Source: JAVBOW01 sp031550125 (GTDB taxonomy: Bacteria; Bacteroidota; Bacteroidia; Bacteroidales; Rikenellaceae). From it: a stretch of 64,000 nucleotides of DNA. The number at the start of each line of letters is the position of its first letter. Positions within the stretch are counted from its first letter, which is position 1. Shown piece after piece: positions 24,187 to 34,400 of this stretch. The stretch spans positions 1 through 64,000 of the forward strand of contig JAVBOW010000004.1 in the NCBI GenBank assembly GCA_031550125.1, written 5' to 3'. The position numbers were made by a program, and so were the translations under genes. The notes under the pieces are model-generated. The model searched no databases, had not been told where the DNA came from, and saw only the letters and a list, made by a program, of their open reading frames with translations.

Positions 24187-26064
24187 TTACCCTTCGATCT
24201 CGCTGAGTGAGAGCCAGCGCATCGAGACTGTGTCGATAAGGCTGATCAGTTCGGCTATCCGCTCGCTTTTTGCGGTCAATTGATCCAGCGTAAGGACTCC
24301 GCTGCTCATTTCTCGCTCGAGTTCCGCTTTTTCGGTTTCCATTTCGGGCAACTCCTTTTCGAGTGCTTCCATCTCCCGGCGCTGGGCGTAAGTCAGTTTT
24401 TTGCGTTCGCCGGGCTGCGGCTCCCGGTCGGGTCGCGCGGGTTTCGGGGCGGCTTTCGGTTCCTGCTGCCGGTTTTCAGCCTCTCGCAGATGCATCCACT
24501 GCAGGTAGTCGCTGTACGATCCGGGGAAATCCCTGATCTTCCCGTCGCCTTCGAAGACAAGCAGGTGGTCGGCCACCTTGTCCATGAAATAGCGGTCGTG
24601 CGACACCACGATCAAGCAGCCGCCGTATCCGGCCAGGTACTCCTCCAGCACTTGCAGCGTCATAATATCAAGATCGTTGGTCGGCTCATCCAAAACAAGG
24701 AAGTTGGGGCTGCACATCAGGATCGTACACAGGTAGAGCCGCCGTCGCTCACCGCCGCTCAACTTGCCCGCCAGGTCGTACTGCGTGGCCGGCGTGAAGA
24801 GGAAATATTGCAGGAATTGCGAAGCGCTCATCGTGCGGCCGTCACCCAATTCTATATTTTCCGCAATGTCGGTCACCAGGTCTATCACCCGCGTCCCGGG
24901 ATCAAATTCGATCCCTTGCTGCGAGTAGTATCCGAAACGGACGGTTTCGCCCACATCCACCGTCCCGCTGTCGGGCTGCATCAGGCCGAGCAGTATCTTG
25001 ATGAATGTCGATTTGCCGACGCCGTTGTCGCCCACGATCCCCATTTTCTCATATCGGGCGAACAGGTAGTCGAAGCCTTTCAGGATCACCTTATCTCCGT
25101 AACTTTTGGACAGCCCTTTGACTTCGAATATCTTTTTACCGATATAAGCCGCCTTGACGTCCAGCCGCACGCTGCCCGCCTCGCGTTCGCGACGCAGACG
25201 TTCCTCCAACTCATGGAAAGACTCTATGCGCGCCTTCGCTTTGGTAGCCCGGGCCTGCGGCTGACGGCGCATCCAGTCGAGTTCCTTGCGAAAAAGGTTC
25301 TTGTCGCTCTCGCGGCTCGCGGCCTCAGCGTTGAGGCGCTCCTGCTTCTTTTCGAGGAAATATGAGTAGTTGCCTTTGTAAACGTATGCGCGGCGGTCGT
25401 CGATCTCGACTATCTCGGTACAGACCTTGTCGAGGAAGTAACGGTCGTGGGTGACCATCAACAACGTCACGCCCGACGAATTCAGGTACTCTTCCAACCA
25501 TTCGGTCATCTCCATGTCGAGATGGTTCGTAGGCTCATCGAGGATCAGCAGATCGGGCTGCGAGATCAGCGTGCCCGCCAGCGCAAGGCGTTTGGTTTGC
25601 CCTCCGGAGAGATGTTCGGTCTTCTGGGTATAGTCGGCGATGCGCAACCGGGTGAGTATCTGTTTCACCCGCGCCTCGTAGTTCCATGCTCCCAGCGCAT
25701 CCACGTCGGCCATCGCTTTTTCCAGTCCGGCGGCATCGCCCGACGATAGACTCATCTCGTATCGCGCGACGGCTTCCAGTTCGGGCGAATCGCCCCGCAA
25801 TGCGGCCTCCATGACCGTCGTGCCGGGCATAAACGCCGGGTCCTGTTCAAGGATCGCCACCTTAAGGTCCCGCCTGAAAGTGACCCGCCCTGCGCCGTAG
25901 TCCTCCTTTCCGGCGATAATATTCAAAAGGGTGGTCTTACCGGCCCCGTTGCGGGCCACAAGCCCTATGCGCTGCCCTTCGCCGACAGACATCGACAGAG
26001 AGTCGAACAGCGTCCTGTCGCCAAACGACTTATGTAAGTTCTCTATCTGCAGGTAATTGATCAT
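24187..26064 (-). CDS. ABC-F family ATPase, Uup-like
   Basis: The 625-residue protein has two ATP-binding cassettes and no membrane part. Walker A motifs are VARNGAGKTT and VGDNGVGKST, signature motifs are LSGGQTKRLAL and LSGGERRRLYL, and the interdomain linker is the charged helical region of ABC-F proteins. The C-terminal segment (about 550-625) is a predicted coiled coil, as in Uup. ABC-F proteins act on ribosomes or on branched DNA intermediates; Uup-like members are often in the latter group. I start it at 26064 (MINYLQIENL); the 18 codons upstream do not resemble the family. Confidence 0.9.
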   Translation of the reverse strand: MINYLQIENLHKSFGDRTLFDSLSMSVGEGQRIGLVARNGAGKTTLLNIIAGKEDYGAGRVTFRRDLKVAILEQDPAFMPGTTVMEAALRGDSPELEAVARYEMSLSSGDAAGLEKAMADVDALGAWNYEARVKQILTRLRIADYTQKTEHLSGGQTKRLALAGTLISQPDLLILDEPTNHLDMEMTEWLEEYLNSSGVTLLMVTHDRYFLDKVCTEIVEIDDRRAYVYKGNYSYFLEKKQERLNAEAASRESDKNLFRKELDWMRRQPQARATKAKARIESFHELEERLRREREAGSVRLDVKAAYIGKKIFEVKGLSKSYGDKVILKGFDYLFARYEKMGIVGDNGVGKSTFIKILLGLMQPDSGTVDVGETVRFGYYSQQGIEFDPGTRVIDLVTDIAENIELGDGRTMSASQFLQYFLFTPATQYDLAGKLSGGERRRLYLCTILMCSPNFLVLDEPTNDLDIMTLQVLEEYLAGYGGCLIVVSHDRYFMDKVADHLLVFEGDGKIRDFPGSYSDYLQWMHLREAENRQQEPKAAPKPARPDREPQPGERKKLTYAQRREMEALEKELPEMETEKAELEREMSSGVLTLDQLTAKSERIAELISLIDTVSMRWLSLSEIEG

Positions 26065-26535
26065 CGCTCTTAATATTCCATCGGATAAACTGCAAAAATA
26101 AGGAGAATAAACGGACAATCCATCAGGATCCGACGGATTGCCCGGACGTTCGGGCAGCGGCTAATGAGAATTTACCTCAAAAACGAATGCATATAAAGCC
26201 TGCGTCACCCGTGGAACGATCAAAAATAGAGATGCAAAAAGGCGCGGCGCGCGCGATATGCGCAGCCAACATATTAATTCAGACCGGCACATGAAATCCC
26301 GGAACGGTTATTGCCACACGCCTATTTGGCGCCGCACCGATCCTGGTCGACAGCGAAATGATTTATGGACGGCAGAAAGAAGGGGCAGACATACACCCCG
26401 CCAACGTTCGTCCGGCTTCTCGATAGGCCAGCCGCTCGAAAATACGAGCGTCCCGACAGCCGGTCGCTAAAGGATCGCAGCCTGACTTATCGGCCCGCTC
26501 CGCCGCTAAGCGGGGTGAGCCTTTATCCTTAAATT
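26065..26535. other. intergenic region between the ABC-F and HAD lipoprotein genes
   Basis: No gene is supported in these 470 bases. They hold one copy (26260-26286) of a direct repeat whose partner lies after the next gene (27548-27573), and a few short G/C hairpins. No promoter with both boxes is evident. Confidence 0.5.
26260..26286. repeat. direct repeat copy 1 flanking the HAD lipoprotein
   Basis: GCGCAGCCAACATAT followed by an AATT..A.ACCG end also occurs at 27548-27573. The first 15 bases are identical and the rest differs by a one-base gap and two changes. Confidence 0.5.
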
Positions 26536-27531
26536 ATGAAAACTATGAAAAAGGGTTTATTTATTTTGGCCGCGGCCGTCCTGGCCGTTTCCTGCACTCC
26601 TAAGCAGCCAGGGGTCGCCGTGGCGACCGATCCGCTTCCTTCGTGGGAGCCGACGGGCAGCAAAGAGGCGATAGTCAATTTCGTGACCGCCGCCGTGACC
26701 GAAAGCAACGTGGACTTCATTCCCGAGGCCGACCGCATAGCAGTATTCGACAACGACGGGACGCTATGGTGCGAACAGCCCCTCTACTTCGAAATGGTAT
26801 ATTCGATAGACGCTACAGCCCGGATCGCCGCCGGGAATTCAGTCCTTCAAAAGAAGTCCGAGATAGCCGCCCTCGCCAAAGGCGACAAGGCCGCCTTCAT
26901 GAAGAGCGGAGAGAAGGGTATCATGGAGGCATTCGCCATTTCGCACACCGTCCCCGCCCCGGATCAATTCGACAAAATGGCCAGGGGTTGGCTCGACACA
27001 ACCCGCCATCCTCGTTTCGGCCGCAGATATGCGGAAATGACTTACAAACCGATGGTGGAATTGCTCTCCTTCCTGCGCGCCAACGGGTTCAAGACCTATA
27101 TCGTGTCGGGCGGTTCGGCGATGTTCATCCGCAACTTCTCCGACCAAGCCTATGGCATACCCTCCGGACAAGTCATAGGCACGATGTTCAAAGCCGCCTA
27201 CGCCGACGGTAAGATCGTCCTCAAGCCCGAGATATGGCTCAACGACGACGGCCCCGGAAAACCCGAGGCCATCTTCAATATCATAGGCAAGAAGCCGGTG
27301 CTGGCCTTCGGAAAGTCCGACGGCGACCTTCAGATGCTGCAGTGGACCTCCACCAATACCCTGCCCAACCTCTGCCTCTACCTACACCACACCGACGCCG
27401 ACCGCGAATACGCCTACGACCGCGCCTCTGCGATAGGCCGTCTGGACAAAGGCCTGGACGAAGCCGAGGCCAAAGGCTGGGTTGTCGTGGATATGAAAAA
27501 CGATTTCAATCAAATATTCTCGAATGAATAA
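26536..27531 (+). CDS. HAD-superfamily phosphatase lipoprotein
   Basis: The 331-residue protein has a lipoprotein signal (lipobox VSC at about residues 18-20), so it is anchored outside the inner membrane. HAD motifs are VFDNDGTLWCE (motif I, about 70-80), IVSGGSAMF (motif II, about 195-203), the Lys in GPGKPEA (motif III) and FGKSDGDLQML (motif IV). The Asn between the two Asp residues of motif I is like that of a small group of exported HAD phosphatases. Probable acid phosphatase; substrate unknown. The gene is bounded by two direct repeats. Confidence 0.82.
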   Translation: MKTMKKGLFILAAAVLAVSCTPKQPGVAVATDPLPSWEPTGSKEAIVNFVTAAVTESNVDFIPEADRIAVFDNDGTLWCEQPLYFEMVYSIDATARIAAGNSVLQKKSEIAALAKGDKAAFMKSGEKGIMEAFAISHTVPAPDQFDKMARGWLDTTRHPRFGRRYAEMTYKPMVELLSFLRANGFKTYIVSGGSAMFIRNFSDQAYGIPSGQVIGTMFKAAYADGKIVLKPEIWLNDDGPGKPEAIFNIIGKKPVLAFGKSDGDLQMLQWTSTNTLPNLCLYLHHTDADREYAYDRASAIGRLDKGLDEAEAKGWVVVDMKNDFNQIFSNE

Positions 27532-27547
27532 CCAGGAGCAGGCGCTT

Positions 27548-27573
27548 GCGCAGCCAACATATAATTGAAACCG
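27548..27573. repeat. direct repeat copy 2 flanking the HAD lipoprotein
   Basis: This is the partner of 26260-26286 in the same orientation, starting 17 bases after the HAD stop codon. Confidence 0.5.
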
Positions 27574-27628
27574 ACCCTGAAAGCTGGATGCGGGGGAAAA
27601 GACGTCTGGGGGAATAACAGTTTAAATG

Positions 27629-28963
27629 TCAGCGGAAAGCCAGCGCGCAACCCCGGAATTGTTCGTCGGGTACACCGTTTTCTATCGCCATGCGGCCGTT
27701 TATTACGGTGTGGACGACGCGGTGGGAAAATACCTGCCCCTCGAACGGCGACCATCCACATTTGTAATAAATATTACTTTTTTCAACCATCCAGCGGGCA
27801 TTGGGATCGACTATGGCAATATCGGCGAAATATCCAGGCCTCAGGAAGCCCCTGTCCCTGACGGCAAACCTCACGGCGGGCGCGTGGCACATCTTCTCAA
27901 CCACCTTCTCCGGCGTGAAAATGCCCTGGGACGCCAACTCGAGCATGCCGACGAGCGAATGCTGCACCAGCGGGCCGCCCGACGGAGCCTGCCAGTAAGG
28001 ACGCGTCTTCTCCTCGAGCAGATGGGGGGCGTGGTCGGTGGCCACGACGTCCACCCGGCCCGAGAGCAGCCCCTCTCTCAGGGCGTCGCGGTCGGCGGCG
28101 GTCTTTATGGCCGGATTCCACTTTATAAGGTTGCCTTTGTCCGCGTAGTCGGCGTCGGAGAACCAGAGGTGGTGGAGACACGCCTCGTTGGTTATTTTCT
28201 TATCGGACAAAGGCCTGTCGTCGAACAGCGTAAGTTCGCGGGCCGTACTCAGGTGCAGCACGTGCAGGTTGGCCCCGTAACGCACGGCCAATTCTATAGC
28301 GCCGGCCGTTGAGCGGTAGCACGCCTCGGCGCTGCGTACGATGGGATGGATCGACGCCGGCGGATTTTCGCCCCACTTGCGGCGGCACTCCTCCGCCGCG
28401 GCGCGTACCAGCGCTTCGCTCTCGCAGTGGGCCGCCACCAGCACGGGACTTTCGGCAAATATAGCCGAGAGGCTTTTAGGATCGTCTACCAGCATGTTGC
28501 CGGTGGACGATCCCATAAACACCTTTACGCCGCACACGCGGTGCGGGTCGAGGCGCGATATCTCTTTGGAATTCTCGTTGGTCGCCCCGAAATAAAAGGC
28601 GTAGTTGGCCATGGAATCGGCGGCCGCCCTTTCGTTCTTCCACTCCCATTCGTCCGGCGAGGTGGTGGGCGGATTGGTGTTGGGCATCTCCATGTACGAG
28701 GTCACCCCTCCTGCCACCGCCGCGCGCGACTCGCTCCGGATATCGCCCTTGGCCGTCAGGCCCGGCTCGCGGAAATGCACCTGATCGTCTATCACGCCCG
28801 GAATCACCATGCATCCCGACGCGTCTATCATGCGGCCGTCGAAACCGCCGGCATACGCCCCCTCTCCGACGGCCTCTATGCGCTCGCCGCGTACGAGTAT
28901 CCAGCCGGTAAAGGAAGCACCCTCGTTTATTATCCGGCCGCCGGTTATTAGTAATCCGCTCAT
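27629..28963 (-). CDS. pyrC: dihydroorotase
   Basis: Dihydroorotase closes carbamoyl-aspartate to dihydroorotate in pyrimidine synthesis. The 444-residue protein is a class I amidohydrolase with metal ligands in VIPGVIDDQVHFREPG (about 53-68), a catalytic region at VFMGSSTGNM, His ligands in VAAHCE and LHVLHLS, and the final Asp in VVATDHAPH (about 315-323). The start at 28963 overlaps the stop of the upstream glycosyltransferase by four bases (ATGA). The frame stays open upstream, but that extension lies inside the glycosyltransferase gene. Confidence 0.94.
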   Translation of the reverse strand: MSGLLITGGRIINEGASFTGWILVRGERIEAVGEGAYAGGFDGRMIDASGCMVIPGVIDDQVHFREPGLTAKGDIRSESRAAVAGGVTSYMEMPNTNPPTTSPDEWEWKNERAAADSMANYAFYFGATNENSKEISRLDPHRVCGVKVFMGSSTGNMLVDDPKSLSAIFAESPVLVAAHCESEALVRAAAEECRRKWGENPPASIHPIVRSAEACYRSTAGAIELAVRYGANLHVLHLSTARELTLFDDRPLSDKKITNEACLHHLWFSDADYADKGNLIKWNPAIKTAADRDALREGLLSGRVDVVATDHAPHLLEEKTRPYWQAPSGGPLVQHSLVGMLELASQGIFTPEKVVEKMCHAPAVRFAVRDRGFLRPGYFADIAIVDPNARWMVEKSNIYYKCGWSPFEGQVFSHRVVHTVINGRMAIENGVPDEQFRGCALAFR

Positions 28964-29676
28964 CGCCCCCTTATCTTTCGGAAACGTAAGCCTATCACGC
29001 CCCAAAACGCCTCGCCGAATATACCGCTGCTCATCTTGGACACTCCCTCCACCCTCTCGGTGAATATTATGGAGACCTCTTTTATCTGGAATCCCAGCTT
29101 CCACGCCGTGTATTTCATCTCCACCTGGAAGCCGTACCCTTTCATCCTGACGGCGTCGAGGTCTATCCTCTCCAGCACCTCGCGCGACCAGCACACGAAT
29201 CCGGCGGTGGCGTCCCTGACCGGCATCCGGGTCACACGGCGCACGAACACAGAGGCGAAATACGACATAAGCAGCCGTCCGATGGGCCAATTGACCACAT
29301 TGACTCCCGAAACGTAACGCGAGCCTATAACCGCGCCGGCTCCCGTAAGCGCCACGCTGTAAAGGCGCTCCAGGTCCTGCGGATTATGCGAGAAATCGGC
29401 GTCCATCTCAAAAATAAAGTCATAACCGCCTTCCAGGCAACGCCTGAAACCGTCGAGGTATGCCGTACCGAGACCCGCCTTGCCGGCCCTCTCCAGAAGG
29501 TGGAGGCGGCCCGGATATTTGCTCTGCAGCCCTTGCACCACATTCCCCGTACCGTCCGGCGACGAATCGTCCACCACGAGCATATCGAAATCGCCCGGCA
29601 ACGCCAGCACCGCGACTACCATGGCCGCTATATTTTCATGCTCGTTATATGTAGGTATGACCACTATCTTTTTCAT
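28960..29676 (-). CDS. polyprenol-phosphate mannosyltransferase (Dpm1-like)
   Basis: This 238-residue family 2 glycosyltransferase transfers a sugar, usually mannose from GDP-mannose, to a polyprenol phosphate. It opens with MKKIVVIPTYNEHENIAAM and carries LVVDDSSPDGTG (about 33-44) and the metal-binding FEMDADFSHNP (about 89-99). There is no C-terminal membrane domain, so it is the soluble, membrane-associated form. The start at 29676 is the canonical N-terminus. It is translationally coupled to pyrC, a pairing seen in other Bacteroidetes. Confidence 0.9.
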   Translation of the reverse strand: MKKIVVIPTYNEHENIAAMVVAVLALPGDFDMLVVDDSSPDGTGNVVQGLQSKYPGRLHLLERAGKAGLGTAYLDGFRRCLEGGYDFIFEMDADFSHNPQDLERLYSVALTGAGAVIGSRYVSGVNVVNWPIGRLLMSYFASVFVRRVTRMPVRDATAGFVCWSREVLERIDLDAVRMKGYGFQVEMKYTAWKLGFQIKEVSIIFTERVEGVSKMSSGIFGEAFWGVIGLRFRKIRGR

Positions 29677-29876
29677 CGTGACGCTTGAAATTTTCGGACG
29701 ACCCTTCGCGAGGCGGCCCAAATCAAAGCAAAAGTACGACTTTTGCGACGAAAAAACGAAAACGCCCGGCGATTTGCCCATAATTTCGCCACGCGTTTTT
29801 GCCGTTTCGCCTTTCGGACTACCTTCGCGCGGGAATATTTTTTTATTTTGCATCGTCAAAACGCCATTAAGCAAAG

Positions 29877-31445
29877 ATGCCCAGACTCGTAACCCTGCAA
29901 CTATCGCCGGCCCAGGCGGCCGATAAAGCCGTTTATGTGCGGGCGGCGGCGCGCGCCGCCGCCGTAGATCCCGGAGACATAGCCCTTTGCAGGGTGGTCA
30001 AGCGTTCCATCGACGCCCGCGGCCGCTCGCCCCGGGTGAACCTTACGCTGGAGCTTTTCATAGACGCGGAGACTCCGCCGCCGCCCGTACGTTTCGACTA
30101 TCCGCAGGTGGCCGGACGTACGCCGGTAGCCGTGGTGGGGGCCGGCCCTGCGGGGCTTTTCGCCGCGCTCAGACTGATAGAACTCGGCCTTAAGCCCATA
30201 GTGCTGGAGCGAGGCAAGGACGTGTCGGCCCGCAAAAGGGACGTGGCCCTGCTCAACCGCGGCGTGGCGCTCGATCCCGATTCGAACTACGCCTTCGGCG
30301 AGGGCGGGGCGGGTACGTTCTCCGACGGCAAGCTCTTCACCCGATCCAAAAAGCGCGGCGACCACAACCGCATATTGCAAATACTGCACCTGCACGGCGC
30401 GCTCGAGGAGATACTCTACGACTCACATCCGCACATAGGCTCCGACCGCCTGCCGGGCGTAATAAAACGTATCCGGCAGACCATCGTGGAGTGCGGCGGC
30501 CAGGTGCATTTCGGCATGCGCGTCACCGGACTCGACACTGGAGGCGGCAAGGTCAGGGGCGTGATCTGCGGCGGCGAAAGGATAGAGGCCGCGGCGGTCA
30601 TACTCGCCACGGGACACTCCGCGCGCGACGTCTACTCCATGCTCCACTCCTCGGGCGTTGAGGTGCAGCCCAAGCCTTTCGCCATGGGCGTGCGAGTGGA
30701 GCATCCGCAGGAGCTGATCGACGCCATACAATACCATATGCCCTCGCGCGGGGAGTTCCTTCCGGCTGCATCCTACCAGCTCGTAGCCCAGGCGGGCGGC
30801 CGCGGCGTCTACTCCTTCTGCATGTGTCCGGGCGGGTTCGTAGTGCCGGCAATGACCTCGGCCGGCGAGGCCGTGGTCAACGGCATGTCGTCCTCGGGAC
30901 GCAACTCGCCTTTCGCCAATTCGGGTATAGTGACAGAGATAAGGGAGGCGGATTTCGCCCACCTGGCTGCCGCCCACGGTCCCCTGGCGGGCCTCGTGTT
31001 CCAGCAGCAATTAGAGCATGCCGCGCGCGCCGCGGCGGGCGCGGGTTTCGCAGCGCCGGCCCAGACGCTCACCGACTTCGTGGCCGGCAGGGCCTCGGCC
31101 TCGCTTCCCGGCGTGTCCTACAACCCCGGCGTAGCGGCCACGGAGATGAAAAGCTGGATGCCGGAGTTCATCTACGCGTCGCTTAGGGAGGGTTTCAGGG
31201 CCTTCGACGGCAAGATGCGAGGTTTCCTGACCGGCAGCGCCGTGGTCATGGGCGTGGAATCGCGCACCTCGTCGCCCGTGCGCATACCCCGTCACCCCGA
31301 AACGTTAATGCATCCCGGGGCCGCAGGACTATTCCCCGCCGCCGAGGGAGCCGGATACGCCGGAGGCATAGTGTCGGCCGCCATAGACGGCGAAAGGTGC
31401 GCCGAGCAGGCCGCGCTGTTCGTAAAAGGAAAAATATCTTTATGA
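29877..31445 (+). CDS. FAD-dependent dehydrogenase of unknown substrate (COG2509-like)
   Basis: The 522-residue flavoprotein has an N-terminal region of about 80 residues before the Rossmann motif VAVVGAGPAGLFAAL (about 83-97). It also has the conserved FGEGGAGTFSDGKL segment and a C-terminal FAD motif ending in GAGYAGGIVSAAIDGERCAEQ. These match the uncharacterised dehydrogenase family COG2509. No signal peptide is visible, so it is likely cytoplasmic. Its stop overlaps the ATG of the following outer-membrane gene by four bases, which is odd given the different cell locations. Confidence 0.82.
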   Translation: MPRLVTLQLSPAQAADKAVYVRAAARAAAVDPGDIALCRVVKRSIDARGRSPRVNLTLELFIDAETPPPPVRFDYPQVAGRTPVAVVGAGPAGLFAALRLIELGLKPIVLERGKDVSARKRDVALLNRGVALDPDSNYAFGEGGAGTFSDGKLFTRSKKRGDHNRILQILHLHGALEEILYDSHPHIGSDRLPGVIKRIRQTIVECGGQVHFGMRVTGLDTGGGKVRGVICGGERIEAAAVILATGHSARDVYSMLHSSGVEVQPKPFAMGVRVEHPQELIDAIQYHMPSRGEFLPAASYQLVAQAGGRGVYSFCMCPGGFVVPAMTSAGEAVVNGMSSSGRNSPFANSGIVTEIREADFAHLAAAHGPLAGLVFQQQLEHAARAAAGAGFAAPAQTLTDFVAGRASASLPGVSYNPGVAATEMKSWMPEFIYASLREGFRAFDGKMRGFLTGSAVVMGVESRTSSPVRIPRHPETLMHPGAAGLFPAAEGAGYAGGIVSAAIDGERCAEQAALFVKGKISL

Positions 31446-34400
31446 AAAACATATTTCCGGCCCTGGCGTCGACCATGCTCTTGCTGTGCTTTACCGCCAC
31501 AGCCCAAACCTCGTACATCAGCGGCCGCATAACGGCGCGCGACGAAACCGGAGCCATGCAACCCGTGGTCGGCGCCACGGTGAGGGTGGCCACGCCCCTC
31601 GACACGGTTTACGTGTCGTCCATACGCGACGGCCGCTACATAGTGCGTTGCAAGGAGACGGAGACGGCCTCAATACACGTAACATTCATAGGTTACAAGG
31701 CCTACGACGCCAGCATACGCATCTCCGGGGCCCGCGCCCGCCACGACATACGGATGGAAGAGGAGGCCACGGAACTCGAGACGGTGACGGTAAAGACCCA
31801 TCCGCCAATTATGACCATGTCGGGCGACACCATAGTATATAACGCCGCCGCCACGAGTACTTTCGACGACGACTACGCCGAAGAGATCCTCGCGCAGCTT
31901 CCCGGCGTGGAACTCGACGATAACGCCATAACCATACAGGGCATATCGGTCGAGAGGGTTTACGTGGACGGTAAACTGCTGTTCGGCAAAGCGCTAATGA
32001 CGGCCCTGCAAAACCTAAAAGCCAACGACGTCAGAAACATAAAGGTGTACGACGAGCTTACCGAGGAATCGATCCTGGCCGGACAGGTCCACGACGAGAA
32101 GCGCCGCGTGATAGACATCGCCACCAAAAGCAAGCCCAACCGCGTAATAAACGCCATAGCCGAGGCCCGCTACGGCTACGACACCGAGAAGAAGACCGAC
32201 TTCACCTACTCCACCGACCGTAGTCCCGACACCGTCCGCCAGCAGCGCTACATGATAGGCGGACGCTACAACATGTTCAGCACCAAAGGCTCGGTAACAC
32301 TGTCGGCCGTCACGTCCAACACCGGACAGGGGCTGCCCGAGGGTTTTGCGCGCGGGGGCCGCGGCGAGAACGTCCGTTCCGTTTCGGCCTTCACATCCTC
32401 CGGCGCCGAGGCTTACAAACGCCTCAACACGCTCAGCACAGCCTTCTCCAAACGCTGGCAGACCAATATCCCCGAAAGCGACTCTCTGGCCTACCGCTAC
32501 CGCAGCCGTTTCGAGGGGCGCGCCTCGGCCTCGTACGCCTACAATCAGAACTATACACGCAACTGGACCATAACCGACCGCGAATATTTCCCGCAGACAA
32601 GCTCGCCCGACTACCTTTCCGCCGACACCCTGCGTACGGTGGCCGAAACCTTCCAGCACGCCATAAAGCTCGGCCTCGACAACCCCTACCGCGGTTACAG
32701 CTACTCGGGCGAAGCCAACATAGGCGGAGGCGACGGCAGTACCTTCCGCGGGCAGGAGACACTGTTGAAAACAGGAAGATACAACCGGGTACACAGTCTG
32801 AACTTCAATTCCCCCGGCGACAAAACCCTCGACATAATACAGACGGGCGAGTGGCGCTGGCGCAAAGGCATGCGAATAAACGCCTCATTCACATACAACA
32901 ACAATTCGTCGGAGATGACCCGCGTGGACACGCTGTCCACATCCACCAGGAACATATGGCTCTACCAGGACGGATCGGGATACACGCGCCAGTTCAACGC
33001 CGGCACGGGCGGCGGAGCGCGGCTCATAAACACCGAGACGGTAGGATTCTACCTGTTCGCCAACTACCGCTTCTCCTACGACAAGACGGTGGCCAAACAA
33101 CTCTCTTACGACAAATACACAGGCTTGTTCGACGAATTCCACTCGCGCAACTACGTCAACGACGACAATACCCACAACCTTACCGCCGGATTGCGTTACA
33201 ACATACGCGAGAAGTTCTCGGCCACGCTCTCCGCCACAGGCCGCTCTACGGGCATAAACCGCAACGAGACGCTGCCCGACGATTACGACTATTCCCACCG
33301 CTTCAACAGCATCAATCCTTCGGCGGTTATCACATTAGGGCCGCGCACCGGCCCGAGCCTGTCGCTCAACTACTCGGCCAAAACCAACTCGCCCAAAGTG
33401 AACGAGCTTCGCAACACTCTGAGCGACAACAATACGTTGCGGCTCTCTACCGGCAACCCCAACCTCAACCAAAGCACCACGCACAGCGTCACCCTGGAGG
33501 CGATGAAGACCAACCCGGAAAAGGGATCGACGGTAAACCTCAACTTCTCCTTCTCCGCCACGCGCGACGCCATCGTGGACCGCACCATATATTTCTACAG
33601 CGACACCGTGCTGGCCCGTTGGGGAGACTATCCGGTAGCCGCCGGAAGCTCGCTGAGTACCTACGCCAACATCGACGGGGAGATGGACATGAACGGTGAA
33701 TTCAAATACTCCTTCCGCTCAGACGCCATAAAGACCAACGCCGACCTTACCGCCAGGGTAGGCTACGGCGAAAACCCCTATTACATCGACACGGTACTCA
33801 ACACGGCCAAGACGGTCAACCCGTCGCTGTCGCTCAACATGCGCTGCGACGTAGCCTCCAAACTGAGCCTCAGCATGCGCGCCAGCGGCAGCTTCACATA
33901 CCAGGAAAATACCGCCGATTCGATGAGGAACAACCGCTCGGCGCGTTTCAGCATAGCCGGCACGGCGGCCTACCGCCCGGCGAGCTGGTTCTTCACTAAC
34001 GTCACATACTCATACTCTAAATATTACGCCCTTGCCAACAAACCCCAGGCCGAGGACATAGAGAACCAACGCCTCAACGCCTCGGTGGGTTTCCGCTTCC
34101 TGAAAGGCAACGGCGAGGTGTCGATCTCGGCCGTGGACATACTCAATACCACCCGCGACTACACCTCCACCCTTACCGGGCAATACGCCCAGAACCGCTG
34201 GGCGCTCACCACCGGCCGCAGCGTCATGCTTAGCGTAAGCTACCGTTTCAGCAACTCGCGCGGGCAGGACGGCCAGCGTGGCCCCGGCTCCTACCGCGGA
34301 GGCCCCGGCGGATACGGAGGTTCGCAGGGAGGCTACAGGGGAGGCGGTTCAGGAGGCTCCTACAGAGGCGGCCCCGGTGGTCCCGGAGGCCCCGGCACGG

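Noticed and set aside
28964..29290. Upstream extension of the pyrC frame
   Set aside because: It lies inside the glycosyltransferase gene. The family N-terminus of dihydroorotase begins at 28963.
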